From assembly GCA_944385895.1 (NCBI GenBank), contig CALWYZ010000016.1:1-56205 (forward strand): DNA of 56,205 bases. The letters run 5' to 3'. Below the pieces are notes generated by a model, which made no database searches, had not been told where the DNA came from, and saw only the letters and a list, made by a program, of their open reading frames with translations. Origin of the DNA: an uncultured Clostridia bacterium (lineage in GTDB: Bacteria; Bacillota; Clostridia; Oscillospirales; QAKW01). The position numbers and the translations under genes are program-made. Each line of letters starts with the position of its first letter. Within the stretch, counting starts at the first letter, position 1. Positions 26,589 through 34,019 of the stretch are shown piece by piece.

Positions 26589-27002
26589 ATGAGGATACTT
26601 GGAATAGATTACGGAGACAGACGTACAGGAGTGTCTGTTTCCGATGAGCTTGAATTTCTTGCAAACGCGGTCACAACAATAAAATCAGCGGATATACAGA
26701 CCGTTGCACAGGAAATTGCCAAAATCAGCGTTACTCATAACGCCAAAAAGATTGTAATCGGTCTGCCAAAAAACATGGACGGAACAGAAGGCTTCAGAGC
26801 AAAGCGCACAAGAGAGCTGGGAAATATGCTGTTACAGCTGCTTTCAGACACAGAAATAATTTATTATGACGAACGTATGACCACTATGGCGGCAGCACAA
26901 TATATGAATATCACAGGCTTCAAGGGGAAAAAGCGAAAAGCCAACATAGACATGCTCGCTGCCGATATTATTTTACAGGACTATCTTGATTCCAAACGAT
27001 GA
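26589..27002 (+). CDS. ruvX: YqgF/RuvX RNase H-fold nuclease
   Basis: A 137-residue RNase H-fold protein of the YqgF/RuvX family, proposed Holliday junction resolvase or 16S rRNA 5'-end nuclease. GIDYGDRRTGVSVSD carries the first catalytic Asp, IGLPKNMDGTEG and YDERMTTMAA the next conserved acids, and DMLAADIILQDYL the last. It overlaps apbE by the 4-bp ATGA. Confidence 0.92.
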   Translation: MRILGIDYGDRRTGVSVSDELEFLANAVTTIKSADIQTVAQEIAKISVTHNAKKIVIGLPKNMDGTEGFRAKRTRELGNMLLQLLSDTEIIYYDERMTTMAAAQYMNITGFKGKKRKANIDMLAADIILQDYLDSKR

Positions 27003-28000
27003 AAATAAAAAGAATTACCGCCATTGTAACAGTGGCAGTTATGTTAATAGCTTTGTCAGCATGTCAAAGTAGTTATACAACTGATATTTTTGCAATGGAC
27101 ACAATTATGACCATTACGGCATACGGGAAAGACTCTGAAAAGGCGACAGAACTTGCCAAGCAGAAAATCAAGCAGCTGGAAAGGCTGTTTTCGGTGACGG
27201 ACAGCGACTCTGAAATAGGTAATATAAATGCCTCTACAGACTTTGTAGAAGTGAGCTATGACACAGAAAAGATCATAACCCGTGCGCTGGAAATATCAAA
27301 TATGACACAAAAAGCTTTTGACATAACAATAAGACCTGTCACAAAGCTGTGGGGATTTACCGACAATAATCCTCATGTCCCGGATGCCATGGATATTGAA
27401 TCCGCTCTCAATACTGTTGAAAGCTGCCGTGTTGAAATTGAAAACGGAAAAATTAAATGTACGGGAGAGCTTGATCTGGGTGCGATTGCAAAAGGCTACG
27501 CAGCAGAATGCATACGCGCCATATTTGACCAATATGATATAAAGCATGCCGTTGTTTCGCTCGGCGGCAACGTGATGCTAAAAGGCAGCAGACCAGACGG
27601 AAAGCCATGGAATGTGGGTATAACACACCCACAAAACAGCGAGGAAATAATAGGTATACTTAAAGCACAGGATACATCTGTCGTGACATCGGGCGGATAT
27701 GAAAGAAGCTTTGTTCAAGACGGCATTACATATCACCACATAATAGATCCCAAAACCGGATACCCGGCAAACAGCGGTATAATTTCTGCCACTGTAATAT
27801 CCCTAGATGATACACTTGCGGATGCACTGTCAACCGCTTTCTATGTATCGGGCGTTGAACAGTCTGCACAGTACTGGAGACAGTACGGCGGGTTTGACAT
27901 GATACTCATAACAGACGGCTGTATTTATATAACTGAGGATATATATGACTATTTTCAGCTCAAAGACGGCTCTTTTTCAGTTGTAAAATTGGAAAAATAA
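26999..28000 (+). CDS. apbE: FAD:protein FMN transferase lipoprotein ApbE
   Basis: ApbE attaches FMN covalently to Thr or Ser of target flavoproteins such as Rnf/Nqr subunits, outside the membrane. The 333-residue protein has a signal peptide with lipobox ALSAC (Cys22), the FAMDTIMTITAYG start of the domain, DLGAIAKGYAAE and the Mg2+/FAD-binding HHIIDPKTGYPAN. Length is typical. No Rnf, Nqr or flavodoxin-domain target gene is within the window. The ATGA overlap with ruvX indicates co-translation. Confidence 0.94.
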   Translation: MKIKRITAIVTVAVMLIALSACQSSYTTDIFAMDTIMTITAYGKDSEKATELAKQKIKQLERLFSVTDSDSEIGNINASTDFVEVSYDTEKIITRALEISNMTQKAFDITIRPVTKLWGFTDNNPHVPDAMDIESALNTVESCRVEIENGKIKCTGELDLGAIAKGYAAECIRAIFDQYDIKHAVVSLGGNVMLKGSRPDGKPWNVGITHPQNSEEIIGILKAQDTSVVTSGGYERSFVQDGITYHHIIDPKTGYPANSGIISATVISLDDTLADALSTAFYVSGVEQSAQYWRQYGGFDMILITDGCIYITEDIYDYFQLKDGSFSVVKLEK

Positions 28001-28065
28001 TCAAACATAATAAAACCATTCCAAGCATATATAGTATTAAAGTATGGCAAAGGATGGTTTTTTTA

Positions 28066-28329
28066 ATGTACTATACCTGCGACGAGCGGGCAAAAGAATT
28101 TGCCCGCTACATAATCGACAACAACGCTACCGTAAGAAAAACAGCCGGCGAATTCAAAATCTCAAAGTCCACCGTTCACAAAGATGTAAGTTACCGTCTT
28201 AAGACAATCGACTATGAGCTGTACAAAAAAGTAAAAACAGTACTTGATAAAAATCTTGAAGAACGGCATATCAGAGGCGGAATCGCTACAAAAAACAAAT
28301 ACAAGGCTCTTTACGGCAAAAGCTGTTAA
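28066..28329 (+). CDS. spoIIID: Sporulation transcription factor SpoIIID
   Basis: SpoIIID is the small DNA-binding regulator of the mother-cell programme between sigma-E and sigma-K. The protein (87 residues from ATG 28066, preceded by AAGGATGG) has the helix-turn-helix TVRKTAGEFKISKSTVHKDVSYRL and the basic C-terminal segment HIRGGIATKNKYK. It implies that the organism is, or recently was, a spore former. CATATATAGT just upstream resembles a sigma-E -10 but I could not confirm a -35. Confidence 0.95.
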   Translation: MYYTCDERAKEFARYIIDNNATVRKTAGEFKISKSTVHKDVSYRLKTIDYELYKKVKTVLDKNLEERHIRGGIATKNKYKALYGKSC

Positions 28330-28361
28330 GCAAACATTTCCTCTATCAGCTGTATTCATAA

Positions 28362-28396
28362 AATAAAGCCCCCGCTTTACACGGGAGCTTTATTTA
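28362..28396. terminator. Bidirectional terminator between spoIIID and acetyltransferase gene
   Basis: AAAGC(C)CCCG and CGGGAGCTTT form a stem with an A-rich left and T-rich right flank; it overlaps the 3' end of the acetyltransferase gene. Confidence 0.65.
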
Positions 28397-28962
28397 TTAA
28401 GATCGCAAAACGGTATGAAAGAAAGACCGATTTTATCGGAAATGATTTTTTCCATCCACAGCACATCATACAGTTTGCCGAATTTATAACTGCAGCTGTT
28501 AAAGTGCCCTACCGTTTTAAAGCCCATCCTTTCATGAAAAGCGGGGCTCGAGTTGTCAAGATGCCTATCGTTTTTTCTGTCTGTATATGCAACGCATGCG
28601 TATAAATTGGTTACATTCTGCCGCACAAGAATTTTTTCTAGAGATGAATACAGCATACTGCCCACACCGCGGCCTCTTTTATCACGGCTGACATAAACGG
28701 AAAGCTCTACGGAATGCTCGTATGCTTTACAGTTTTTAAGTATAGATGCATAGGCATAGCCTACCGTTTCTCCGCCTGCGACGGCTACAAGATACGGGTA
28801 ACGATCAAGCGCGCGGCTTATGCGTTTTTCAAACTCCTGCGGCGTGGGAACATCACATTCAAAAGTCACCGCCGTATCAGTTATATACGGTGTGTAGATT
28901 TCAAGCAGCTGATTTGCATCTTTTGGCGATGCCAGCCTTATCACTATCTTATCTTCAGCCAT
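28390..28962 (-). CDS. GNAT family N-acetyltransferase, phosphinothricin acetyltransferase-like
   Basis: The 190-residue GNAT enzyme resembles the Pat/YwnH group that acetylates phosphinothricin, methionine sulfoximine or similar amino acids. It begins with IRLASPKDANQLLEIYTPYITDTAVTFE (residues 8-35), has the acetyl-CoA pyrophosphate loop RDKRGRGVGSMLYSSLE, and ends near HERMGFKTVGHFNSCSYKFGKLYDVLWMEK. A detoxification role is typical but the substrate is unknown. It follows the anchored hypothetical protein gene by 1 bp. Confidence 0.87.
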   Translation of the reverse strand: MAEDKIVIRLASPKDANQLLEIYTPYITDTAVTFECDVPTPQEFEKRISRALDRYPYLVAVAGGETVGYAYASILKNCKAYEHSVELSVYVSRDKRGRGVGSMLYSSLEKILVRQNVTNLYACVAYTDRKNDRHLDNSSPAFHERMGFKTVGHFNSCSYKFGKLYDVLWMEKIISDKIGLSFIPFCDLNK

Positions 28963-28963
28963 T

Positions 28964-29590
28964 TCAATACCTGTTTATAATATTTGTAATAAGTGTTTTT
29001 GCAGCAGTATACTGCTCTGCAAACGCCGAGTCGGACTCGGCCTTTTTTTCGTCATAAACGCGAAGACACAGATGAAAGCTTTCTCCCTCAACGACAAAAT
29101 TTTCAACAGAAGAAAACAATCCGCTTGAAATGGCATCAAATGAATCTCCTTCCAGATATTCACTTTGACCCAGTTCGCTCAGATCAGCCAGAAATCCGCC
29201 GGCTTTAAGTTCGCTGTAATTTTGATCGTCCAGCAAGAAAAGCACACTTTTACCTGCAGCAAGGTTTGCGGAACGAGCAGAGTTTGCGCTGTTGTTCTGC
29301 TGAAATGTGTTTCCGTAATTAATAGTTATAACCTGAACATCTGTTTTTCCGTCTTCATTTCTGTCCGGTGAAAACTGGCCGAGAATCTGAGAAATTTGGT
29401 CTATAGTCTCTGTCCGATAAAAGTTTGTGCCGTATCCGTGATTCATAAAGAGCAAACTCACATCATAATCATTCTTCTCACGGCAGCTTTTTACAGTCAT
29501 GAAAAGCGCAACCGCCGCTATCAATACAGCAAGCATATAATATTTATAATAATACCAAATATTAGACAGCTTTTTCAATACGCTTTTCAT
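28964..29590 (-). CDS. Hypothetical signal-anchored extracellular protein
   Basis: I do not recognise a family. The 208-residue protein has a short basic N-terminus, one transmembrane helix (about residues 17-32) and a soluble domain outside the membrane. EDGKTDVQVITINYG and AGKSVLFLLDDQNYSEL suggest an alpha/beta fold a little like solute-binding domains. It lies between nadE and the acetyltransferase gene on the same strand, 19 and 1 bp away, so it is probably co-transcribed. Confidence 0.7.
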   Translation of the reverse strand: MKSVLKKLSNIWYYYKYYMLAVLIAAVALFMTVKSCREKNDYDVSLLFMNHGYGTNFYRTETIDQISQILGQFSPDRNEDGKTDVQVITINYGNTFQQNNSANSARSANLAAGKSVLFLLDDQNYSELKAGGFLADLSELGQSEYLEGDSFDAISSGLFSSVENFVVEGESFHLCLRVYDEKKAESDSAFAEQYTAAKTLITNIINRY

Positions 29591-29609
29591 TCGTATAATC
29601 CTTTCCTAA

Positions 29610-30341
29610 TCAGCCTTTATAATCAAAGCTTGGCATTAGTTCAAGCTTAAATTTATTTTGAATATGCATTTTATCGATACGTGCTTTTACAGCTTGATCG
29701 TCTATCTGTCCTGTACGGATATATCTGTCAAGCACGGCATAAGTAAATCCCAAATTATCCTCGTCTGTTTTTCCGCTAAGACCGTCTATAGGTACCTTAT
29801 CAACCAGCTCCAACGGAAGATCAAGCACCCGTCCTATCTGTCTGAGCTCGGTTACGGTTATATTTGCAAGCGGGCTAAAATCGCCCGCAGCGTCGCCGTA
29901 GCGTGTAGAATACCCGACATAATCCTCGGATAAGTTGCAGGTATTGGCAACGCGTCCGTTATTGCTCTGGCTTATAGCGTACAAAGTACTCATTCTTATT
30001 CTTGCGGGAAGGTTGGTACGTGTCTGCTTTGAAATTTCCATTTCAGCAGGCAACGCCGACAGTAATCCGTCGACTGCCGCTTTTATATTAACAATATAAT
30101 TTTTTATTTTAAGATGATTTACCAGCAGCTTTGCAAATTCGATATCCGACTGCTGACCATTAGGCATCAAAACACCTATGACTCTTTCACGTCCGAGCGC
30201 CTCAACACACAAGGCGGCCGTTATGGAACTGTCTTTACCGCCCGATATACCTACAACTGCATTGCAGCCTTCACCGTTTTGTCTAAAGAACTCTCTTATC
30301 CACTCCACAGCTTGGTCTTTTACTTTTACCGCATCAAACAT
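29610..30341 (-). CDS. nadE: NAD(+) synthase, ammonia-dependent
   Basis: NadE amidates nicotinic acid adenine dinucleotide to NAD+ with ATP and ammonia. The 243-residue protein has the PP-loop GISGGKDSSITAAL, NTCNLSEDYVGYSTRYGD for substrate binding, and GLSGKTDEDNLGF. It lacks a glutaminase domain, so it uses free ammonia. ATG 30341 follows AGGGGAGA. The gene leads the run nadE-hypothetical-acetyltransferase. Confidence 0.95.
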   Translation of the reverse strand: MFDAVKVKDQAVEWIREFFRQNGEGCNAVVGISGGKDSSITAALCVEALGRERVIGVLMPNGQQSDIEFAKLLVNHLKIKNYIVNIKAAVDGLLSALPAEMEISKQTRTNLPARIRMSTLYAISQSNNGRVANTCNLSEDYVGYSTRYGDAAGDFSPLANITVTELRQIGRVLDLPLELVDKVPIDGLSGKTDEDNLGFTYAVLDRYIRTGQIDDQAVKARIDKMHIQNKFKLELMPSFDYKG

Positions 30342-30438
30342 AAATATTATCTCCCCTAAAAACTTGAAACAGGTTTTTCCAAATAATAATACCGTTTTTG
30401 TGTTTTGTCAAGTTTTATACCGTAATAAAATTTTAATA

Positions 30439-30466
30439 TTGATTTTTTAAAAAAATACTGTATAAT
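30439..30466 (+). promoter_or_regulatory. Promoter of the riboswitch-oadB-like unit
   Basis: TTGATT (30439-30444), a 16-bp spacer and TATAAT (30461-30466) start transcription a few bases before the conserved riboswitch 5' strand. Confidence 0.7.
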
Positions 30467-30479
30467 ATATTATCGTAAA

Positions 30480-30575
30480 GCAATAAAGGGGAGTAGCTTA
30501 CGCGATAACGCGTGACAACAGGCGACATTTCGGCAAAATTGCCCGCTGTTGTATTAAAAAGCAAGACTTTTATTA
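30480..30575 (+). ncRNA. yybP-ykoY-like (Mn2+ type) riboswitch
   Basis: The leader begins AAAGGGGAGTAGC and ends AGCAAGACTTTT, the two conserved flanks I know from yybP-ykoY manganese riboswitches. Between them are a P2-like hairpin ACGCG-ATAA-CGCGT and a long arm ACAACAG ... CTGTTGT containing GGCGACATTTCGG, close to the conserved CAACAT loop. AATAAA/TTTATT would close P1, and the P1 3' strand is also the 5' arm of the following terminator, so ligand binding should prevent termination (ON switch). A related cation-sensing class, such as a Na+ riboswitch, cannot be excluded by eye. Confidence 0.75.
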
Positions 30576-30604
30576 CACAATTGTGTAATAAAAGTCTTTT
30601 TTAA
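30563..30604 (+). terminator. Riboswitch expression-platform terminator
   Basis: A perfect 18-bp inverted repeat (30563-30580 with 30581-30598, TTACACAA/TTGTGTAA at the centre) is followed by a T-run. Its 5' arm overlaps the closing stem of the riboswitch. Confidence 0.88.
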
Positions 30605-30626
30605 AGATATAAAGAAAGGGAATTTT

Positions 30627-31745
30627 ATGGAAGTACTGTTTGAAAGTTTGCTGCTTATAAGGTGGCAGCACATTGTAATGTGGATAATAGGCGGTGTTCT
30701 GATTTATCTTGCAATTAAAAAAGATATGGAACCCACTCTGCTGCTGCCAATAGGATTTGGGGCAATACTGGTAAATATTCCTATGTCGGGAGCAGTTACA
30801 CAGCAGATAGGCGAAAAGTTTGAAGAGGGAGCACTGAGCGTTTTATTTGATGCAGGTATCTCAAACGAGCTTTTCCCGTTGATACTGTTTATCGGTATCG
30901 GGGCTATGATAGATTTCGGCCCGCTGCTTGCAAATCCCAAGCTTATGATATTCGGTGCCGCAGCTCAGTTCGGAATATTTTTTACGCTCTGTACAGCATC
31001 TATGTTTTTTGATATTAATGACGCTGCATCCATTGCAATAATAGGTGCGGCAGACGGACCTACATCCATTGTTGTCGCTCAGAAGCTGGGTTCAAAATAT
31101 CTCGGCGCGATAATGGTTGCTGCATATTCATACATGGCATTGGTACCTATAATTCAGCCGCCTGTAATAAAGCTTCTGACAACTAAAAAAGAGCGGCTCA
31201 TACGTATGCCGTACGAACAAAAAGAAGTATCGCGTCTGACAAAAATTCTGTTTCCTATCGTTATCACTATTATTGCCGGAGTTTTTGCGCCGGCTTCCGC
31301 CTCACTTGTAGGATTTTTAATGTTCGGAAACCTAATACGTGAATGCGGCGTGCTAAATTCACTTTCGGAGACTGCACAAAAGGTCCTTGCAAATCTTGTA
31401 ACTATTTTTCTGGGTATAACGATAGCCTCCAGAATGCAGGCAAGTGAATTCCTGCATCCGGATACTCTGCTTATCCTTGCGCTTGGACTGGTTGCATTTA
31501 TTTTTGATACGGCCGGCGGTGTTATTTTTGCAAAAATCCTGAACTTGTTTTTAAAGAAAAAAATCAATCCTATGATCGGTGCTGCCGGTATTTCGGCATT
31601 TCCCATGTCAGGCAGGATCGTACACAAAATGGGCAGAGAAGAAGATCCGGACAATTTTCTGCTTATGCACTCAATAGGCGTTAACGTATCCGGACAAATA
31701 GCCTCCGTAATAGCCGGTGGGCTTATACTTAATTTCTTTATGTGA
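30627..31745 (+). CDS. Na+-translocating decarboxylase beta subunit homologue (OadB/GcdB/MmdB)
   Basis: The 372-residue membrane protein belongs to the family that couples decarboxylation of biotin-bound carboxyl groups to Na+ export. IIGAADGPTSIVVAQKLG holds the Asp of the first Na+ site (OadB Asp203 region), followed by AAYSYMALVPIIQPPV; HSIGVNVSGQIASVIAGG carries the C-terminal Asn and Ser of the second site. All ion-binding motifs look intact. Only a tiny gamma-like partner follows; no alpha (carboxyltransferase) or biotin carrier gene is present. An Mn2+-type riboswitch precedes it, which is unexpected. AAAGAAAGGG is the ribosome binding site. Confidence 0.9.
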   Translation: MEVLFESLLLIRWQHIVMWIIGGVLIYLAIKKDMEPTLLLPIGFGAILVNIPMSGAVTQQIGEKFEEGALSVLFDAGISNELFPLILFIGIGAMIDFGPLLANPKLMIFGAAAQFGIFFTLCTASMFFDINDAASIAIIGAADGPTSIVVAQKLGSKYLGAIMVAAYSYMALVPIIQPPVIKLLTTKKERLIRMPYEQKEVSRLTKILFPIVITIIAGVFAPASASLVGFLMFGNLIRECGVLNSLSETAQKVLANLVTIFLGITIASRMQASEFLHPDTLLILALGLVAFIFDTAGGVIFAKILNLFLKKKINPMIGAAGISAFPMSGRIVHKMGREEDPDNFLLMHSIGVNVSGQIASVIAGGLILNFFM

Positions 31746-31755
31746 GGACAGTAAT

Positions 31756-31884
31756 ATGAACTTTAATCCATCAGCTTTTATTTCCAACCTTCGTTATATG
31801 GGACTGGGCATGCTCGGTATCATGATAGTTATCGGTATCATAATCATCGTTACCGTACTGCTTACAAAAATCGGAAAAAAATAA
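31756..31884 (+). CDS. Small gamma-subunit-like membrane peptide (OadG type)
   Basis: This 42-residue ORF begins at ATG 31756 after GAGGACA and has one transmembrane helix (about 14-36) in the sequence MGLGMLGIMIVIGIIIIVTV followed by a basic end KIGKK. The helix resembles the N-terminal membrane anchor of OadG/decarboxylase gamma subunits, but the hydrophilic part of OadG is absent. It starts 10 bp after the beta-subunit stop and ends before a strong terminator, so both are one transcript. Confidence 0.78.
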   Translation: MNFNPSAFISNLRYMGLGMLGIMIVIGIIIIVTVLLTKIGKK

Positions 31885-31897
31885 CGAAAATTATTAT

Positions 31898-31930
31898 AAA
31901 AACCCCGTGATTGATAATCACGGGGTTTTA
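31898..31930. terminator. Bidirectional terminator
   Basis: AAAACCCCGTGATT and AATCACGGGGTTTT form a long stem with a short GAT-type loop between the gamma-like gene and the convergent permease gene. Confidence 0.9.
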
Positions 31931-31932
31931 TT

Positions 31933-32916
31933 TTATCGTTCTTCTCTGAAATACGGAAGGCCCAAATGTGCCGGGGGTTGGTTTTCACGGCGTTTGCGCG
32001 CGCTGATAACAACAAGTACTATAATAGTTACCACATACGGCAGCATTTTTATAAGCTCCTTAGATGCGCTCGAAAGACCCGGTATATAGGTACATATTAT
32101 ATACAGTCCTCCGAATATAAATGAGCACAGAATAGACAGATCAGGTTTCCATAGAGCAAAAATAACAATTGCTATGGCAAGCCAGCCGCGGTCGCCAAAG
32201 CCATCGTTTGTCCATGCTCCGGCTATATAGTCCATAACAAAGTACAGTCCGCCCAGACCTGCAATAGCACCGCCTGTACAGGTCGCCACATATTTATAAC
32301 GTGTCACATTTATTCCCGCCGCATCTGCTGTCGCAGGGCTCTCCCCTACCGCGCGAAGATTAAGACCTATCCTTGTCTTTTTAAGAACAAAGGCGCATAT
32401 TACAGCTATTATTACAGCAAGATACGCTAAAAAGCCAAAAGACAGGAATGTTTGGCCGAAAAGTCCGAGCTTTTCAGCAAACGGCAGCGGAGTCTTATAA
32501 TAATTTCCTGTAGTGAGCAAAGAAATAGACCCGCTCTTTCCGAAAAAGCTTTGAAGAGATCCGCCAAGAAAATTTCCGACTCCTACTCCGAATGTTGTAA
32601 GCGCAAGACCTGTTACATTTTGATTTGCTCTTAATGTTATTGTGAGAAAACTATATATAAATGCCATAAATGCCGAGGCCAACAGCGAACACAGCAGCGG
32701 TATTATAATACAGAGTGCAGCTACCGGCTCGGGTGTATAGTATTCGTAAATATATCCACCGACAATGCCGGATATACCGCCGATATACATTATTCCCGGT
32801 ATGCCCAGGTTAAGGTTGCCGCTTTTTTCGGTGATTATTTCACCGGTGGCACCGTAAAGCAGGGGTATTCCCTGTATTATAGCCGCATTAATAAAAGAGG
32901 CGATTGTAGTCAGCAT
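31933..32916 (-). CDS. Nucleoside ABC transporter permease (YufQ/NupQ-like)
   Basis: A 327-residue polytopic permease of the BMP-type nucleoside/simple-sugar ABC family. GATGEIITEKSGNLNLGIPGIMYIGG near the N-terminus and GESPATADAAGINVTRYKY (the EAA-like cytoplasmic loop) are typical, with about nine hydrophobic segments. It starts at the base where the partner permease ends (1-bp overlap). It should form the heterodimeric channel with that partner. Confidence 0.9.
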   Translation of the reverse strand: MLTTIASFINAAIIQGIPLLYGATGEIITEKSGNLNLGIPGIMYIGGISGIVGGYIYEYYTPEPVAALCIIIPLLCSLLASAFMAFIYSFLTITLRANQNVTGLALTTFGVGVGNFLGGSLQSFFGKSGSISLLTTGNYYKTPLPFAEKLGLFGQTFLSFGFLAYLAVIIAVICAFVLKKTRIGLNLRAVGESPATADAAGINVTRYKYVATCTGGAIAGLGGLYFVMDYIAGAWTNDGFGDRGWLAIAIVIFALWKPDLSILCSFIFGGLYIICTYIPGLSSASKELIKMLPYVVTIIVLVVISARKRRENQPPAHLGLPYFREER

Positions 32917-34019
32917 TACTTACCCTCCTTATGTCCGGTACGGAAATTGATTTTGTAATTGACAAAGAATTCACAGCCGATAATAAAAAACAATATGATT
33001 CCTGTAAGTATATCTGCAACACTTTGGTTTAGGTTGAATTTGGTTGCTATCTCACCCGCCCCGCGCTGCAAAAACACAATTATAAACGAAGTTAGGACCA
33101 TAATTACCGCATTGAATTTTCCAAGCCAGGATACCATGATAGCAGTAAATCCCATACCGCCTGCCGTCGTTGTGGTTATGGTATGGTTTGTGCCCGATAC
33201 AAGCAGAAATCCCGCAAGTCCGCATATAGCTCCGGACAGACCCATTGTTCTTAAAATAACTTTTTTTACATTTATACCTATATATTTTGCAGTATTTTCG
33301 CTCTCGCCGACTACTGATATCTCATAGCCTTGCTTGCTGTATTTAAGATATATGAACATCGCTATTGTAACAGCCGCTACAATCAGTATATTAAGCAGAT
33401 ATTTCTGCCCGAATATTTCGGGAAGCCAGCCTGCCTGGCTGTCCTGATTTATTATTCCCATTACGCTGGAACCGCTGGGAACCCAGATCATTATAAAAAA
33501 TGATACAAGCTGAGTCGCAACATAGTTCATCATCAGTGTAAACAGTGTTTCATTAGTATTCCATTTTGCTTTAAAAAAAGCGGGGATCATTGCCCAGATA
33601 ATACCTGCAGCAAGGCTTGCAGCAAGCATTGTGATGATCATTATAAACGGCGGAAGTGAATCTTTTGCATAAAACATAACAGCTGCAGTAGCAAGACCCC
33701 CGACAAGCACCTGTCCCTCAGCTCCTATATTCCAAAACCGCATTTTAAATGCCGGTGTTACTGCAAGTGAGATACACAGCAGCATCGCCAGATTCTGCAG
33801 CATTATCCACAGCTTACGGTTTGTTCCGAAACTTCCGCGTATCATTGCCAAGTATACCTGAATAGGATTATAACCTGTTATCAGTATAATTATGACAGAG
33901 CACAATACAAGAGCCAGCACAACAGCTATTACACGTACAAGCCACGATTTCCACCATACAAGATCATCGCGCTTTGAGATTCGTATCAGCGGCTCGGTAT
34001 GTTTAATCTTTTCATTCAT
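32916..34019 (-). CDS. Nucleoside ABC transporter permease (YufP/NupP-like)
   Basis: The 367-residue partner permease has the WNIGAEGQVLVGGLATA motif characteristic of the YufP/NupP branch and the coupling loop GESENTAKYIGINVKKVI. About ten membrane segments are visible. It overlaps the ATPase gene by 8 bp and the second permease by 1 bp, so the three are tightly coupled. Confidence 0.9.
   Translation of the reverse strand: MNEKIKHTEPLIRISKRDDLVWWKSWLVRVIAVVLALVLCSVIIILITGYNPIQVYLAMIRGSFGTNRKLWIMLQNLAMLLCISLAVTPAFKMRFWNIGAEGQVLVGGLATAAVMFYAKDSLPPFIMIITMLAASLAAGIIWAMIPAFFKAKWNTNETLFTLMMNYVATQLVSFFIMIWVPSGSSVMGIINQDSQAGWLPEIFGQKYLLNILIVAAVTIAMFIYLKYSKQGYEISVVGESENTAKYIGINVKKVILRTMGLSGAICGLAGFLLVSGTNHTITTTTAGGMGFTAIMVSWLGKFNAVIMVLTSFIIVFLQRGAGEIATKFNLNQSVADILTGIILFFIIGCEFFVNYKINFRTGHKEGK

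Noticed and set aside
30627..31884. Complete Na+-pumping oxaloacetate or glutaconyl-CoA decarboxylase operon
   Set aside because: No carboxyltransferase (alpha) or biotin carrier gene lies within the window on either side of the beta and gamma-like genes.
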